Positions 24,741 through 35,391 of a stretch of DNA of 64,000 bases are shown here, piece by piece. The position numbers and the translations under genes are program-made. The DNA is taken from assembly GCA_023213315.1 (NCBI GenBank), contig JAKCPI010005400.1, forward strand, positions 208,661 to 272,660. The letters are read 5' to 3'. How positions within the stretch are numbered: position 1 is the first letter of the stretch; each line of letters opens with the position of its first letter. The notes beneath the pieces were generated by a model. It worked only from the letters and a program-made list of their open reading frames with translations. It did not search any database and was not told the DNA's origin. The DNA comes from Euborellia annulipes. Its lineage: Eukaryota > Arthropoda > Insecta > Dermaptera > Anisolabididae.

Positions 24741-24828
24741 CTCTCCTCACTTACCTAAACAGTTTCAATCTCTTTTACTAAAATATAATTTTCTACTAGG
24801 AAATGAGAAGATAAAGCAATTTCACAAT

Positions 24829-25743
24829 AAAAAAATCTGGTGTGACTGGTCGCACAGCACACTTTAACTTACCTTTGGTAAGAGAAAGTTGTGTTCTGTG
24901 CTTGCAAGGGCGGATACAAGGGAGGGGTAAAGGGGGTAATTACCCCCCTTGAGATTTGAAAAAAAAAATACTTTTTTTTTTGAAAAAAAAAAATGTATTT
25001 TGAATTTAAAATTTTAAAAATTAATACTTAAAAATTTGATTTGTATTTATATTCTGGGAAACAAGTACAGAATGCGCCTTTAAGTTACCGAGATTAAGAA
25101 AAAATTGTGTGCTGTGCGACCAGTCACACCAGATCCCCCCCCCCCCGAGAAACACCTCTGGACCCGCCCTTGTGTGCTTGTCACACCAGATTTTTTGTGT
25201 CGAGATATATTTAGTTTCCGCCAATATATTAGAATTCAAGATGTAAAATATATAAACAGAGAAAAATATTTTGTTACCATGGCAACCATTTCTCCTATCT
25301 TTCGTATGAAGTACAAGAGTAAAGTGTGCTTCAAACAATTTTTAGAGAAAAATGAGAATATACATTTTAGAGAGAATCTAAAAAATAATTGATTTTTGAA
25401 TTTTAATCAAAATCGTTGGGACGAATTTTGAGAAAAACAAAAAAAAAACTGAAAAAGTGCATTAAGTAAAGTACTAGTACTCTTTGACCGATTTTGTTCA
25501 AAAGCTTCCTATCACGTCCCAGGAGGGTGCCTAACTTAAATACAAAATTTCAATCTCCTAGCTCTTTTCGATCTTGAGATATTTTGTTCACAGACACACA
25601 GAGAGACAATGTTACGAAAACCACTTTTTTGGATTCAGGGGACCTCAAAACGTGTATATCCATCAAAATCTTGACATCGAATTTTTGACATGAAAACCAA
25701 TACTTTCTATATATATTAACATATATAGAGGTAAGAGAAAGTA
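24829..25743 (-). repeat. H-family repeat, interrupted by a hAT MITE
   Basis: Reverse orientation; X-box GTTACCATGGCAAC at 25273-25286. Hairpin 2 is split by the type A MITE 24905-25172. It ends with hairpin 1 at about 25700-25743. Confidence 0.85.
24905..25172. mobile_element. hAT MITE, type A, nested in an H-family hairpin
   Basis: CAAGGGCGGATAC and GACCCGCCCTTG termini; exact 8-bp TSD TGTGCTTG (24897-24904 and 25173-25180). The insertion splits the terminal hairpin of the H repeat at 24829-25743. Confidence 0.88.
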
Positions 25744-25883
25744 AAAAAATATCTCTATTTGATTAAATTTTGCTATAAAACCAAGGAGAAATACATTTTA
25801 CTGATTTTCATAAGAAAATTCGCTTTACTACAGAAGAAATAAAATGACTATTTGTGTAGATATGTAAAATGTAATTTATTTTA

Positions 25884-26256
25884 GGGCTGGTTGCTACACT
25901 TGTAGTCAACGATCAAACTTATCAGACCACTAGCAAATCATCGGGATAGTAATCAAGAACACGCTAAAAAAATGAGTTTTTTTACATAGATATCTCAGGA
26001 ATAAGATAATTTTTGTGAAGTTAGCGATTTAATAAAAGACATAATTTATAAAAAATAAAATTAATTAAAAAGATGTGTCTCTAATTTCACCACTTCTCTT
26101 ATACCGAACTTTGGCTCTTAGCTACTTAATTACGATCTGGGCTTTTATTTAATCATATGATTAGCTTAACTAGATGAAAAAAGACTCGAAAGTCATAGAC
26201 AACCAGCTTATCTGAAGGATAACTAATCTAGCTATTAGAAGTGAAGCAACCGGCCC
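25884..26256. mobile_element. PIF/Harbinger-like MITE, uninterrupted copy
   Basis: GGGCTGGTTGCTACAC at the left and GAAGCAACCGGCCC at the right, TSD TTA (25881-25883 and 26257-26259), 373 bp. Words such as TAGCAAATCAT, TACGATCTGGGC and ACTCGAAAGTCATAG match the split copy at 19960-21415. Confidence 0.85.
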
Positions 26257-26434
26257 TTAAAGAAATGTACTAAAAGTTGATTAAAATATCTATCTCTGAA
26301 ACTAAAGTAGAATATGAAATTTTATGAAGATTCAACCAAAAATTCCTCAACATATGCCCTTAGACCAACAGCAGAAAATACAAAATCGAATATTCGAAAT
26401 ATTAATATTAGTGTTAATTAATTCTTGTAATTCT

Positions 26435-26635
26435 TGTTATAAAGACACAATATCACTTCTGATGGTCGCAAGATTTTGTTAAGACAGGGGGAGGGGAAAT
26501 AGGACAGGCCGACTCGGTCCGACGCCTGTTGAAAAGAGGAACGAAGAGACAGGCATTTAAAGAACTGTCCCAGCTCGGGTAGCTCGTGGTCGCCATCCAC
26601 GTACCCACAAGATGTGGGCCCCTGAGCAAGATTTA
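26435..26635 (-). repeat. SINE-like family S3, tail missing
   Basis: Minus strand TTGCTCAGGGGCCCACATCT, GTACGTGGATGGCGACCACG, then AGGCGTCGGACCGAGTCGG and GGCCTGTCCTATTTCC. The GAA tail is absent. A shorter degraded relative may lie at 18830-18910. Confidence 0.65.
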
Positions 26636-27024
26636 GTTCTAGATTCAAATTAACATTAATACAGAACTTATTAATAAAATATTAAATTCATATGCTGATT
26701 CAGACGATTAATATAATTAAAATATTAATGTTTTTCTGTTCAAAGGGAGGTCGTGAAGTGGGCTTTTCTGCACCTCCCGTCCTAGGACCGATATAAATAT
26801 CGGTTTATATATCGTATTATATTATAATGACAAAAAGTCAAAATTATGGAGATTAGTACACATTCTTTGTGGTGAAGGGGGTAGGCTGGCAAAAGTTATT
26901 GTAAATGAAATCATTTCTTCATGTTTTTATTAATAATTAACCCTTTTTTGGCGAAGATTTATATATCAACGTGTATGTAATTTAAAAATGAATTAGATTT
27001 GTAAAAATTTTAAGATTTACTCAC

Positions 27025-27152
27025 CAAATTAAAGATCCCTGGAATTAAAGCCGACTTGCGCTCGGACCACGTCTCACTCGTAGAGGATCTCTCGCCTTAC
27101 TGATTTGCGACTTGGTGTGCAAATGCTCTGAAGGTTTGCAGCCGTTCTAAAC
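27025..27152 (-). other. Candidate spliced non-coding (5' UTR) exon
   Basis: A 128-bp GC-richer block is bounded on the minus strand by a TTATTCTTGTTCAGACAG acceptor (AG at 27154-27153) and a consensus donor TTG|GTGAGT (GT at 27024-27023). All three frames contain a stop, so as bounded here it is not an internal coding exon. One frame is open on both sides of a single TAA (LERLQTFRAFAHQVANQ, stop, then GERSSTSETWSERKSALI), so a decayed exon is an alternative. An internal TCA|GTAAGG could be an alternative donor. Confidence 0.4.
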
Positions 27153-27601
27153 CTGTCTGAACAAGAATAAAACCATGTAGAAAAGTATATCTATATATAT
27201 TCGTCTGTGTGAAGAGTGTATATGTGTGTGTGAAGGGCAAAGGGATTATTATATCATTTCCCATTTGAAGCAAAGAATGTGTGTTAAAATATTTTCTTCT
27301 TTAATAAATCTTCATCTAAAAGAATTTTTAATTTATTTTTAATTTATCTATGATGTATCAGAGAAAAAAGTCTTTAAAAATATTATCTTTTTAAATAGGC
27401 CTAATTCAATATCTGAATGAATTAAATTAAAAACTTTCGTTTAATTCTTTTTCCTCTATGAATACCTTGAATTTTTTTTTTTGCGTTTATTTGATTATTT
27501 CGACTTGAGATTGCTATAGCCTATAAAGAAATTTGTCCACTAAATATTTATAAATCTTTCTCTTTATATTAGTACCGAAAAGTAAAATAATTAATTAAAA
27601 T

Positions 27602-27602
27602 G

Positions 27603-27637
<35 letters not shown>

Positions 27638-27640
27638 AGA
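27602..27640 (+). repeat. (AAAT)n microsatellite
   Basis: About nine AAAT units. Confidence 0.9.
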
Positions 27641-27768
27641 GAGTTGAGATAATTCCGGAAAATAAAAGACAAACATTTTTCTCGAGGGCGCCCGCCCCCT
27701 CCCCCCGAAATTTTTCAAATCTATATACATAGGCCTATATACGAGTATATAGCCAATATCTATATTTT

Positions 27769-28167
27769 TAAAACATAGTCTTTTTTAAAGGATATTTATT
27801 ACAGGATGCCAACGGCTATTCGAAGATCATGGGGAGTGTATTGTTTTGTAATTTGTTGTAATTTGTAATTGTTTATTATTATTATTTTTTATTTCTAGTC
27901 ACTAATAATAATAATAAATTTTTTTTTAATTTTTTATATAAACAATACACTCACCACGATCTTCGAGTAATCGTAGACATCCTGTAATATCATTATTAGG
28001 AGAATTTTTAATTATAGAGCACATTTTTGTATTAAATATTTATTAATATACAATATTTTATATTTAATACAAAAATGTGGTCTATAATTAAAAATTCTCC
28101 TAATAATAATATTTCAAAAGCTTTAATAAACACATCCTGTAATATCCTTTAAAAAAGACTATGTTTT
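27769..28167. repeat. Compound inverted repeat with a nested palindrome
   Basis: Outer arms AACATAGTCTTTTTTAAAGG (27771) and the inverse ending at 28164. Inner arms ACAGGATG-CCAACGG (about 27803) and CGTAGACATCCTGT (to 27987). A separate 120-bp palindrome at 27993-28112 (AGGAGAATTTTTAATTATAG arms) is nested in the right arm. It looks like a foldback inside another foldback. Confidence 0.7.
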
Positions 28168-28244
28168 AAATATGTTTTCGTGGCAAGAATCAAGTTATCT
28201 ATATTTTTATTTGAAAAAATTCGCATAAATAAAAGAAATTAAAA

Positions 28245-28325
28245 AAATCTCGACATCAAATTTTTGACATGATCGCAATACTTTCTCTCTTTATATATTT
28301 CATATATAGGGTAAGAGAAAGTAAA
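28245..28325 (-). repeat. H-family 5' fragment
   Basis: Hairpin 1 with the GATCGCAATACTTTCTCT variant. The same variant occurs in opposite orientation at 30407-30498. Confidence 0.7.
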
Positions 28326-29084
28326 AATGAAATATATAATGAATAAAAAAAAATTTAAGAAAAATTTGTCTTTGAGAGGGAGGTCCGGGCTTCTCAGGGC
28401 TGAGTATTTTAAAAATATTTTTGTGTATGGGGGGCCGGGGGGACGGGGGTATTTAAAAATGAGTCCGGGTACCCCCTAATAAATTCATTGATTTGCTTTT
28501 TATGATCAACAATTGAAAAATAATCCCTTCCCTTTCTCTTGTAGAATCAATAAAAAAAATATATAGCCTCGATATATCGAGGGATAAAATAAAAGCATCC
28601 ATCCAAATCAAACCCAAACCCACATCTACGCGAGTTAATATTTTACTACTAGTATATCGATCCGTTTTTGGAGACATATCATTATTAATCATTCAGATTT
28701 TTTTTTTTTTCTGAAAAGGAAAATGATCTCATCGCTCATCCAAAAGAGATGTGAAGTGAATCGAAGAGGGGAGAGATAAATTTGAATCGGTCTCTATATA
28801 AATATAGTTGTTATAAATTATTCACTTAAAAGGTCTAATTAATATTTTTTTTATTCTTAAAAAATTGGCTAGAAGATACGCCAATTATCAACTCAAAATC
28901 TAACGAAATTTGTTATTTTATCCGATATTTTTTTAATCTCTCTCTCCAAACTGTTCAATTTAATAAAATTAGGATTGAGGAAATCTGTCTAATTAATTAT
29001 TGAATAAAAAGAGTACGTTGTTGATACTGTATCGACTTTATAGAATGAACTGTAGTCTGTATTCCCCTCGCTCTCCTCTATCGA

Positions 29085-29215
29085 CATTTACTCTCCCTCC
29101 GACACTTCCGGGGTTGCGGAAGTGTCGGCGTGCAATGGTGACGTCACCTTCCTGGCATCTGTTGACGGTTTCTCTAAACGGAATGGGAGCCTAAAGGGCT
29201 GCTGACCTTCGATCG
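29085..29215. promoter_or_regulatory. Promoter-like block with palindromic ETS-type sites and a CRE
   Basis: CCGACACTTCCG (29099-29110) and its exact inverse CGGAAGTGTCGG (29117-29128) are separated by 6 bp; each arm holds an ETS/GABP-type CGGAAGTG core. Eight bases on is GGTGACGTCACC (29137-29148), a perfect palindrome containing the full CRE TGACGTCA. A GA-rich tract follows at 29220-29248. This combination is typical of TATA-less animal promoters. It lies about 2 kb upstream, on the minus strand, of the candidate UTR exon at 27.1 kb. Direction of transcription is not determined. Confidence 0.45.
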
Positions 29216-29444
29216 GGAGAGGACAGAGAGAGAAAGAGAGAGAGAGGGTCCATCACCTCCAATGAACGACAATTATACTTTAAATTAATATTAATAGCTT
29301 TTGGCAACTTCACTAGGAAAAGTTCAAAACCTAAATAGGACAATTAATCAATGTTCAAATTGATTTGTCCTAATAAAAAAAAGCAGGCATTATGTTTTAG
29401 AAAAGAATGAATTAAAGTAGGACACTGACTTTTTTTTAATTGTA

Positions 29445-29650
29445 CAGTGAGGGATAATATTAAGTCCCGCCCATGCTTTTTCTACTTGTGATTATTTAAT
29501 CGTTTTTATAAAAGAAAATGAAAATCTTTATTAGAAATTTTCTAGGTTTGAACTATGAAAGTTTCCATTAAAAAATATATAATATTTTTTTTAAATACAA
29601 TGAAATAATCACAAGTAGAAATGGGTGGGACTTAATATTGTCCCTCACTG
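29445..29650. mobile_element. Tc1/mariner-like MITE (CAGTGAGGGA ends)
   Basis: CAGTGAGGGATAATATTAAG at the left and CTTAATATTGTCCCTCACTG at the right, nearly fully palindromic over 206 bp. TA precedes it; CA follows. A sister copy lies at 61527-61731. Confidence 0.8.
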
Positions 29651-29782
29651 CACATATTTAGACACTAGAATTAAGTTGGTAAACAGAATTTTTCTTTTAT
29701 TTAAAACACCTCGAATCGGCTTTGATATTTCTAATAAATATTTAATTCACCTCAACTCCCTGAGTCTAAAATTATTTCTTGC

Positions 29783-30015
29783 CAAGGGCGGATACAGGGG
29801 GGAAAGGGGATAATTACCCCCCCCCCCCCCGAGATTTGAAAAAAAAAAACTTTTTAAAATTTGAAAAATTAATACTTAGAAATTTGATTTGTATTTATAT
29901 TCTGGCAAACAATGCGCCTTTAAATTACCGAAATTAAGAAAAAATTGTGTGCTGTGCGACCAGTCACACCAGATTACCTCCCCCCTCCCGAGAAACACCT
30001 CTGGATCCGCCCTTG
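29783..30015. mobile_element. hAT MITE, type A
   Basis: CAAGGGCGGATACAGG and GGATCCGCCCTTG termini with exact 8-bp TSD TTTCTTGC (29775-29782 and 30016-30023). It is a 233-bp copy with the same interior order as the copies at 21.1 and 24.9 kb. Confidence 0.88.
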
Positions 30016-30184
30016 TTTCTTGCCTAACAACTTTTAATAGGTTGAATAAAATTTATTAGCGATTTCCTTTCTAAAATATTAAAATGAAAATATTAATTTT
30101 AAATTTCAAATTTTATATAATAAATAAATTACTATAATTTCTAGGCAGAAAATTAATTTAGCATGAGATTTGCTAAATTACATA

Positions 30185-30315
30185 TCAACATTTATTTTTT
30201 TGGCTTCTAATACTTCTTTTTTTTTCAAAAATTAGAAAAATTCTTATCGTTTGGAACATGAACACCTGACCCCTAGCACGAGAGGCGCCACCTACACCTC
30301 TACACTCTCTAAGCC
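30185..30315 (-). repeat. SINE-like sequence with degraded tRNA head
   Basis: Minus strand GGTGTAGGTGGCGCCTCTCG and GGTCAGGTGTTCATGTTCC give A- and B-box-like words; the body is short and AT-rich. Confidence 0.45.
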
Positions 30316-30406
30316 TTAACCAAATTGATAAAAATTTTATTAGTTTACTAAATGATTTAGTAATCAAATTTATTTAATTTAAAAAAAATGAATAAGAATA
30401 TTTTTT

Positions 30407-30496
30407 GCTTTCTCTTACCCAATATATGAAATATATAGAGAAAGAAAGTTTTGCGATCATGTCAAAAATTTGAAGCCGAGATTTTGATGGATTTAC

Positions 30497-30498
<2 letters not shown>
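30407..30498 (+). repeat. H-family 5' fragment
   Basis: Hairpin 1 with AATATATGAAATATATAG loop and TTGCGATCATG, mirrored by 28245-28325. Confidence 0.7.

Positions 30499-30528
<30 letters not shown>
30499..30528 (+). repeat. Poly-T run next to an H-family fragment
   Basis: About 30 consecutive T, immediately after an H fragment breaks off in its GATTTTGATGGATTTACG word. Confidence 0.9.
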
Positions 30529-30530
<2 letters not shown>

Positions 30531-31050
30531 AATATTTTAATTATTAATTCATTAAAAAATAAATAATTACCTTTAAATACAACGTAGAACTGCAGTAATG
30601 CTAATTTTCTTCTTCAGGAATAACAAAATGAGATTCAATTAGTCGGTAAGCGGCAATTTTAAGCAATCAATGAAATTTTTTAGTATTATACTTGATTATT
30701 TTCTCGTTTTTGTAGACTCCTGAACGATATTTATTATTATTTTAATCTTGATATTCATACTTGTAATGAGATTGTAAGTTCAGTCACTTTTCTATATCTC
30801 GTAGGTTGTTAAAATTCTTTTCTTTTCTCTTGATTTTTTTTTTATAATAAATATTCACACAATTTGCCATGATTGCAAAAAGTAGGGGAATTGAAAACAG
30901 CCTGAGGATGGATGAAATTTAGTCCCCGAAACGCTATTCTTATTCTTCATAAAATTATATTATTTTTCTTGTTGATCCTATAGAATTTACCAGGTGTGCC
31001 GGTTAATAATGATCAATTTTTTGGTAGCAGTGGTTAGTTTCCCCTACTTT

Positions 31051-31762
31051 TTACTTTCTCTTACCTATGTATATATGTAATATATATATAGAGAGAAAGT
31101 ATTGGATTCATGTCAAAAATTCGATGTCGAGATTTTGATGGATCTTCACGTTTTGAGGTCCCCTGAATCCAAAAAGTGGTTTTCGCGACATGGTCTGTCT
31201 GTGTGTGGGTGGGTGGGTGGGTGTGTGGGTGGGTGGGTGTGTGGGTGGGTGGGTGGGTGTGTCTGTGTTCAATTTTAAGCATGAAGGAATTGAACTACGA
31301 GGTTGAAATTTTATATTTAAGTTAAACATCTCCCGGGACCGGAAAAATAAGCTTTTAATCAAAATCGGCCAAAGAGTACTAGTACTTTACTGATGTACTT
31401 TTTCAGTTTTTTTCGATTTTCTCAAAATTTGCTCCAACGATTTTTTTTAAAATTCAAAAATCAATTATTTTTTAGATGCTCTTTAAAATGTATATTCTCA
31501 TTTTGCAATTGAAATCTTCTGAAGACCACTTTACTCTTGTATTTCATAGGGAAGGATAGGAGAAATGGTTGCCATGGTAACAAAATATAAATATTTTCCC
31601 ATACTTATAAATTTTACATCTGAATTCAAATGTTCCGTACTGTCGGGAACTAAATATATGTCGACACAAAAAATCTGGTGTGACAAGCACAGAACACAAC
31701 TTTCGATTACCGAAGGTAAGAGAAAGTTGTGTGCTGTCGCCAGTCACACCAGATTTTTTTAT
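31051..31762 (+). repeat. H-family repeat, near-complete reference copy
   Basis: Order: hairpin 1 (ACTTTCTCTTACC, TATATA loop, GAGAGAAAGT); a TTCGATGTCGAGATTTTGAT word; CCCCTGAATCC; a TG-rich tract; TTTTAAGCATGAAGGAATTG; TACTAGTACTTTACTGATGT; TTTTCGATTTTCTCAAAAT; TCTTCTGAAGACCACTTTA; the X-box-like GTTGCCATGGTAAC (31568-31581); TATGTCGACAC; and hairpin 2 (ATCTGGTGTGAC to GTCACACCAGAT, containing AACTTTCGATTACCG and GGTAAGAGAAAGTTG). No ORF or class-defining motif was found. It interrupts a mariner. Confidence 0.85.
31204..31262 (+). repeat. (TGGG/TGTG)n tract inside an H repeat
   Basis: Tandem TGGG and TGTG words at the position of the CA/TG microsatellite in other H copies. Confidence 0.9.
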
Positions 31763-31794
31763 GTCATTTTTTGCTGTGGCAGTATCTTTCTAAA

Positions 31795-32330
31795 CTCCAT
31801 TGACATATCGAATAATTAGTGTGCGCATCATATTTATTTTGTGTGGTAAACATGTCGAGTTACCTGCCCAATTCGAGACACGCAAAGCTTTTTCTGTTGA
31901 ATTAAAAGAAAAACGCGAATGAATGTCAGCGAATTCTTTCGAAGTCATATAGTAAAGCTGCTCCAATGATTCCAATTTGTGTCTGCTGGTTTAGACGCTT
32001 TAAAAGTGGCGATTTCGACTTCGCCGAATTACAAGCGGTACTAGGCGAAAAGGTCAATGCGGAATGCTACTGTCGACAATTGATTAATTTGAATCAAGCA
32101 TTGATTTCCCACCCGCCGTACTTTCTAAACTTGGCTCCTTTGGATTTGTTTCCATAAATGGGACACGCTCTCGCTGAGCAGCACTTCAGTAAATTCAAAA
32201 ATGACTCGACGAATGGATAGACGGAAAAAACGAATAGTTCTTTTGTCAGGAAAACTCCAATTTGCCCGAAAGTTGGGGAAAATATGTAAAAACGAGAGCC
32301 GATACTTTGAATATAGTAAATTTTATTATT
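31795..32330 (+). pseudogene. Decayed, internally deleted mariner-type transposase
   Basis: Frames in this stretch recall a mariner transposase in order. A RRFKSGDFDF segment lies near 31990-32015, AELQAVLGEKVNAE follows it, and then HPPYFLNLAPLDLFP corresponds to the HPPYSPDLAPSDY motif of the catalytic domain. A MGHALAEQHFSKF stretch follows in the same frame after a stop. Several stops and frame changes break it, and the DNA-binding and central catalytic portions are largely missing (about 530 bp against roughly 1,050 bp for a full transposase gene). It lies inside the inverted-repeat-bounded element 30992-32393 and cannot be active. Confidence 0.72.
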
Positions 32331-32393
32331 CTCCCTGAATTTTCGTGTTTTTTTTTTTTTTTAGAAATAAAATTGATCATTATTAACACACCT

Positions 32394-34309
32394 AGTATAC
32401 ATTAAATTGTATAAGAATAGATTTAAATAAAGGATAAAATAATTTTCTCCAAAACGCATTTCAAAAATTCTCGCAATAGACATTTTTCCATTCAAAAACC
32501 TGAAAAAGAATTATCCAGGACATAATAAATACAATAAATAATTATATATAATACTTTTTTTTTTTTAAATTATCATTTATAAAATTACATCATAATATAT
32601 TTTTGTTCACCCGATCTATTGCTAAAATAGTATCTGCGAAACATTAAAATATTAAAGATAGTCTTGAGTTGGACTAATTTTTATATATATATCTTTTTTT
32701 TTTCTAGTGACATTTTTTTTTCTATGCTATTTTAAATATATATATAATATATATTCTTAAGAATAAAAAAATCAGCGGGACGACATCTTTTTTTTTTCAA
32801 GTAAAATTAATTTATTAAAATAAAAAGTAATAGTTATTTAAAGATGGCGCACCCGCTGGAAGGACAGATGTATAATCGACTAGACTCGACTGATACATTA
32901 ATATAATATTTATATATATTTGGACGACATATTTATATTGCTTGTAGCTTTTATTACAATTTGGACTTTATAAAAGATCATCCGTGGTTAAAATACTTAT
33001 TTATTTATTTTTTTTTTAACCACTGACTAGATTTATTTATTTAGAGCTCCTCGGTGAGAAAAAGCTACAATGTTAAAAATTATTATTTTTTATTGTATCA
33101 ATTTTACTCACCTAAAAGCAAATGGATTTTAAATACTAGTGGATAACAATAAAAAAAAATACTTATTATGAGAAGTGGATTACAAAAAAAAAAAAACTTT
33201 AATGCATTTTTTATCATTTTCGGCATCTTAGGCCATATAGATTTTAAACGATATTCAAATATGTTTATCGAATTATCCAGACACATTTATATTTGCTATG
33301 ATATATTTTAATAAATGATTAATTATTTTATTTTGATTTTTGATTAAATTTTCAAATTGAATTTATTCAGTATATTAATTTCCAATTTATATGAGAAATA
33401 GAGACTAGATTTCCAATATCATATTTATTTATTTATTTTTTGCAATTTTAAAAATTTGACTCCTTGAGCCCTTTATTTAATGTCAAAGCGTGCGGTGGGC
33501 TGATTGTTTCATCTCTAAATCTGATTTGCTGATTAAAGGCAAAAAAAAAAATATTTATTTTAATATTTCCACACTAGTGCAATTTTTACTTTTTTCTAAT
33601 TTTTCTTTAGTAGTTTGATTCCTTTTTTTGTCACTGTTTGAATGCCCATTTGGAATTGTTATTATAATAAATTTTATTCGCCATTCTAATATTTCATTTA
33701 AAGGAAGACCACGATTAAGATGACAGTTTTTTAAATAAATAATTATAATTCAATTAATTTTTGGTATTTTTGGAGATTTTGGAATGAAGTAGAAAATAAT
33801 TTTCATTAATTAATCCGGTTCGTTTCTCGAACTTGAAGTTTTTTTTTTTTATTATTATTATTCGAAGAGAGGTTATAAGTATTTGGGGTTCCTTTAACAT
33901 TTATTTATTTTATTTCATTTTGTATTATTAATATTGAGGACAGACGGTCTTTAATTTGGGATTTAAAAATGTATTCTCATATCACTATGTCCATATGATT
34001 TTTTTGGTTATTTGAGTTAATCATAACTGTATTTTTAATATATTATTTCATAGATCTTTATGTAATAGATGTTTATAATTTATTATATATTTTTTTTTTA
34101 TTTAGTTTAGATTTTGATGTGAAGTTTCAGATATGATTTGCGAATAAGTTTTTTTCCAGAATATTATAGATTTATTTATTATTTTTTGAGTTTTGTCAAA
34201 AATATTTCAAAGTATTTGATTTTAAGATGTATTATTAAATGATGCTGATTGCAGAAGATGTGACTACGGGAGAATTAAAAACACCAAAATCTTTCTCCTT
34301 ATAATAAAT
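32394..34309. other. AT-rich sequence, nothing recognised
   Basis: Long A/T runs; a CGGCATCTTAGGCCATATAG word near 33220 is a scrap of the S2-type SINE body. No coding evidence. Confidence 0.4.
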
Positions 34310-34630
34310 TTTGCAAATATTTCGGCAGGCTTAGCGCTGACCAACTTCAGGGTATCTTAAATTTAAGGATGTGGCTATTTGCACAAGTGCAAGTAATTGT
34401 GCAAGTAATTGGATATTTGCCCATCCAAATTTAAATAGCCTATCAAATTTTCAGGCATAAAACTTTTGAGTTTCAAAATTATGGAGAGAAACTACTGATC
34501 AACTCCCGAAACGCCGCCCGCCAGGGCCAAAAAATATTCATGAAGAGAGGAGGGGAAGACGAGCGTTCAAGTATTCGTTCACGAAGATGGTCAGGCGTTA
34601 GGCAGGCCGAAATATTTGCAAAATATAGTA
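34310..34630. repeat. Inverted repeat with a Helitron-like segment
   Basis: TTTTGCAAATATTTCGGCAG at the left and GCAGGCCGAAATATTTGC at the right. Inside, CCCGAAACGCCGCCCGCCAG matches the subterminal word of the Helitron 3' region at 50.27 kb (one base different), and a small hairpin lies at 34360-34440. Confidence 0.55.
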
Positions 34631-35170
34631 TATGAAATTTTATTTCACCCGGAATCACGTATTCGATTTTTAATAAACAAATTCCAAATTACGAATTAAA
34701 AATTGTTATATATATTTGGAAATGGATTGTTGGTTTTATTTTTCAACGTTTCGGATAAAATTTTAATATTATACCTATGAATTTTATTTTATCTTGGTTT
34801 CTCATAATATTAATATTATAATTTTATTAATTATTGCTTTAATGTAAATGCATTCAAGAGTGAATTTTGTTTTATCTAAAGTGATTTCCTTAAATAAATT
34901 CAAAATTATCAATTAAAAATTGTTATATTTGGAAATCTAAAATGGAAAAGATTTTCTTGGTGGTTCGATTTATTTTTCAACGTGTCTGATAGATTTTTTT
35001 TAATTTAATATTTCTAAAATTGTTGCCTTTAATTTTTATTTAATTCTTATAAATTTAATGATTTTTAAGATTTATTATTCATTTTAGTTAATTTTGCATT
35101 TTTGATATTTTTCTCATAAATATCATACTGGCTTATAATGTTTATGAGAAAAAATAAGGTGTGTTTTTAC

Positions 35171-35391
35171 AGTAGGGGAGACCTGGGCAGCTTGGCCCAC
35201 TAATTTTGTTTTCTTTTATAAAATTTTCTATTTAATCATTTTCGTTTATGTTTTTGTTTTAAAATGTTGGTGCAACCTTAAGCTACCATAAGGTCATCGT
35301 AAAAGTCTCCTAAATTGATGTTAAATTTAAAAAAAAATAATTATTTCTAAAATATTTCGAGTGGGCCAACCTGCCCTGGTCTCCCCTATAG
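35171..35391. mobile_element. MITE with AGTAGGGGAGACC-type ends
   Basis: AGTAGGGGAGACCTGGGCAG at the left; the right end GGGCCAACCTGCCCTGGTCT then CCCCTATAG is its imperfect inverse. About 220 bp, with TA-containing flanks consistent with Tc1/mariner-like transposition. Confidence 0.65.

Larger units (their letters stand above)
30992..32393 (+). mobile_element. Mariner-like element interrupted by an H-family repeat
   Basis: The terminal inverted repeats read AGGTGTGCCGGTTAATAATG at the left (30992) and AGGTGTGTTAATAATGATC when the right end (to 32393) is complemented; a TA follows the right end. Between the left TIR and the transposase remnant sits a complete H-family repeat (31051-31762), so the H element arrived later. 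Confidence 0.65.

Noticed and set aside
26418..26648. ORF of 76 codons with a YVDGDHELPELGQ segment
   Set aside because: Translation of the same S3 repeat, in another frame.
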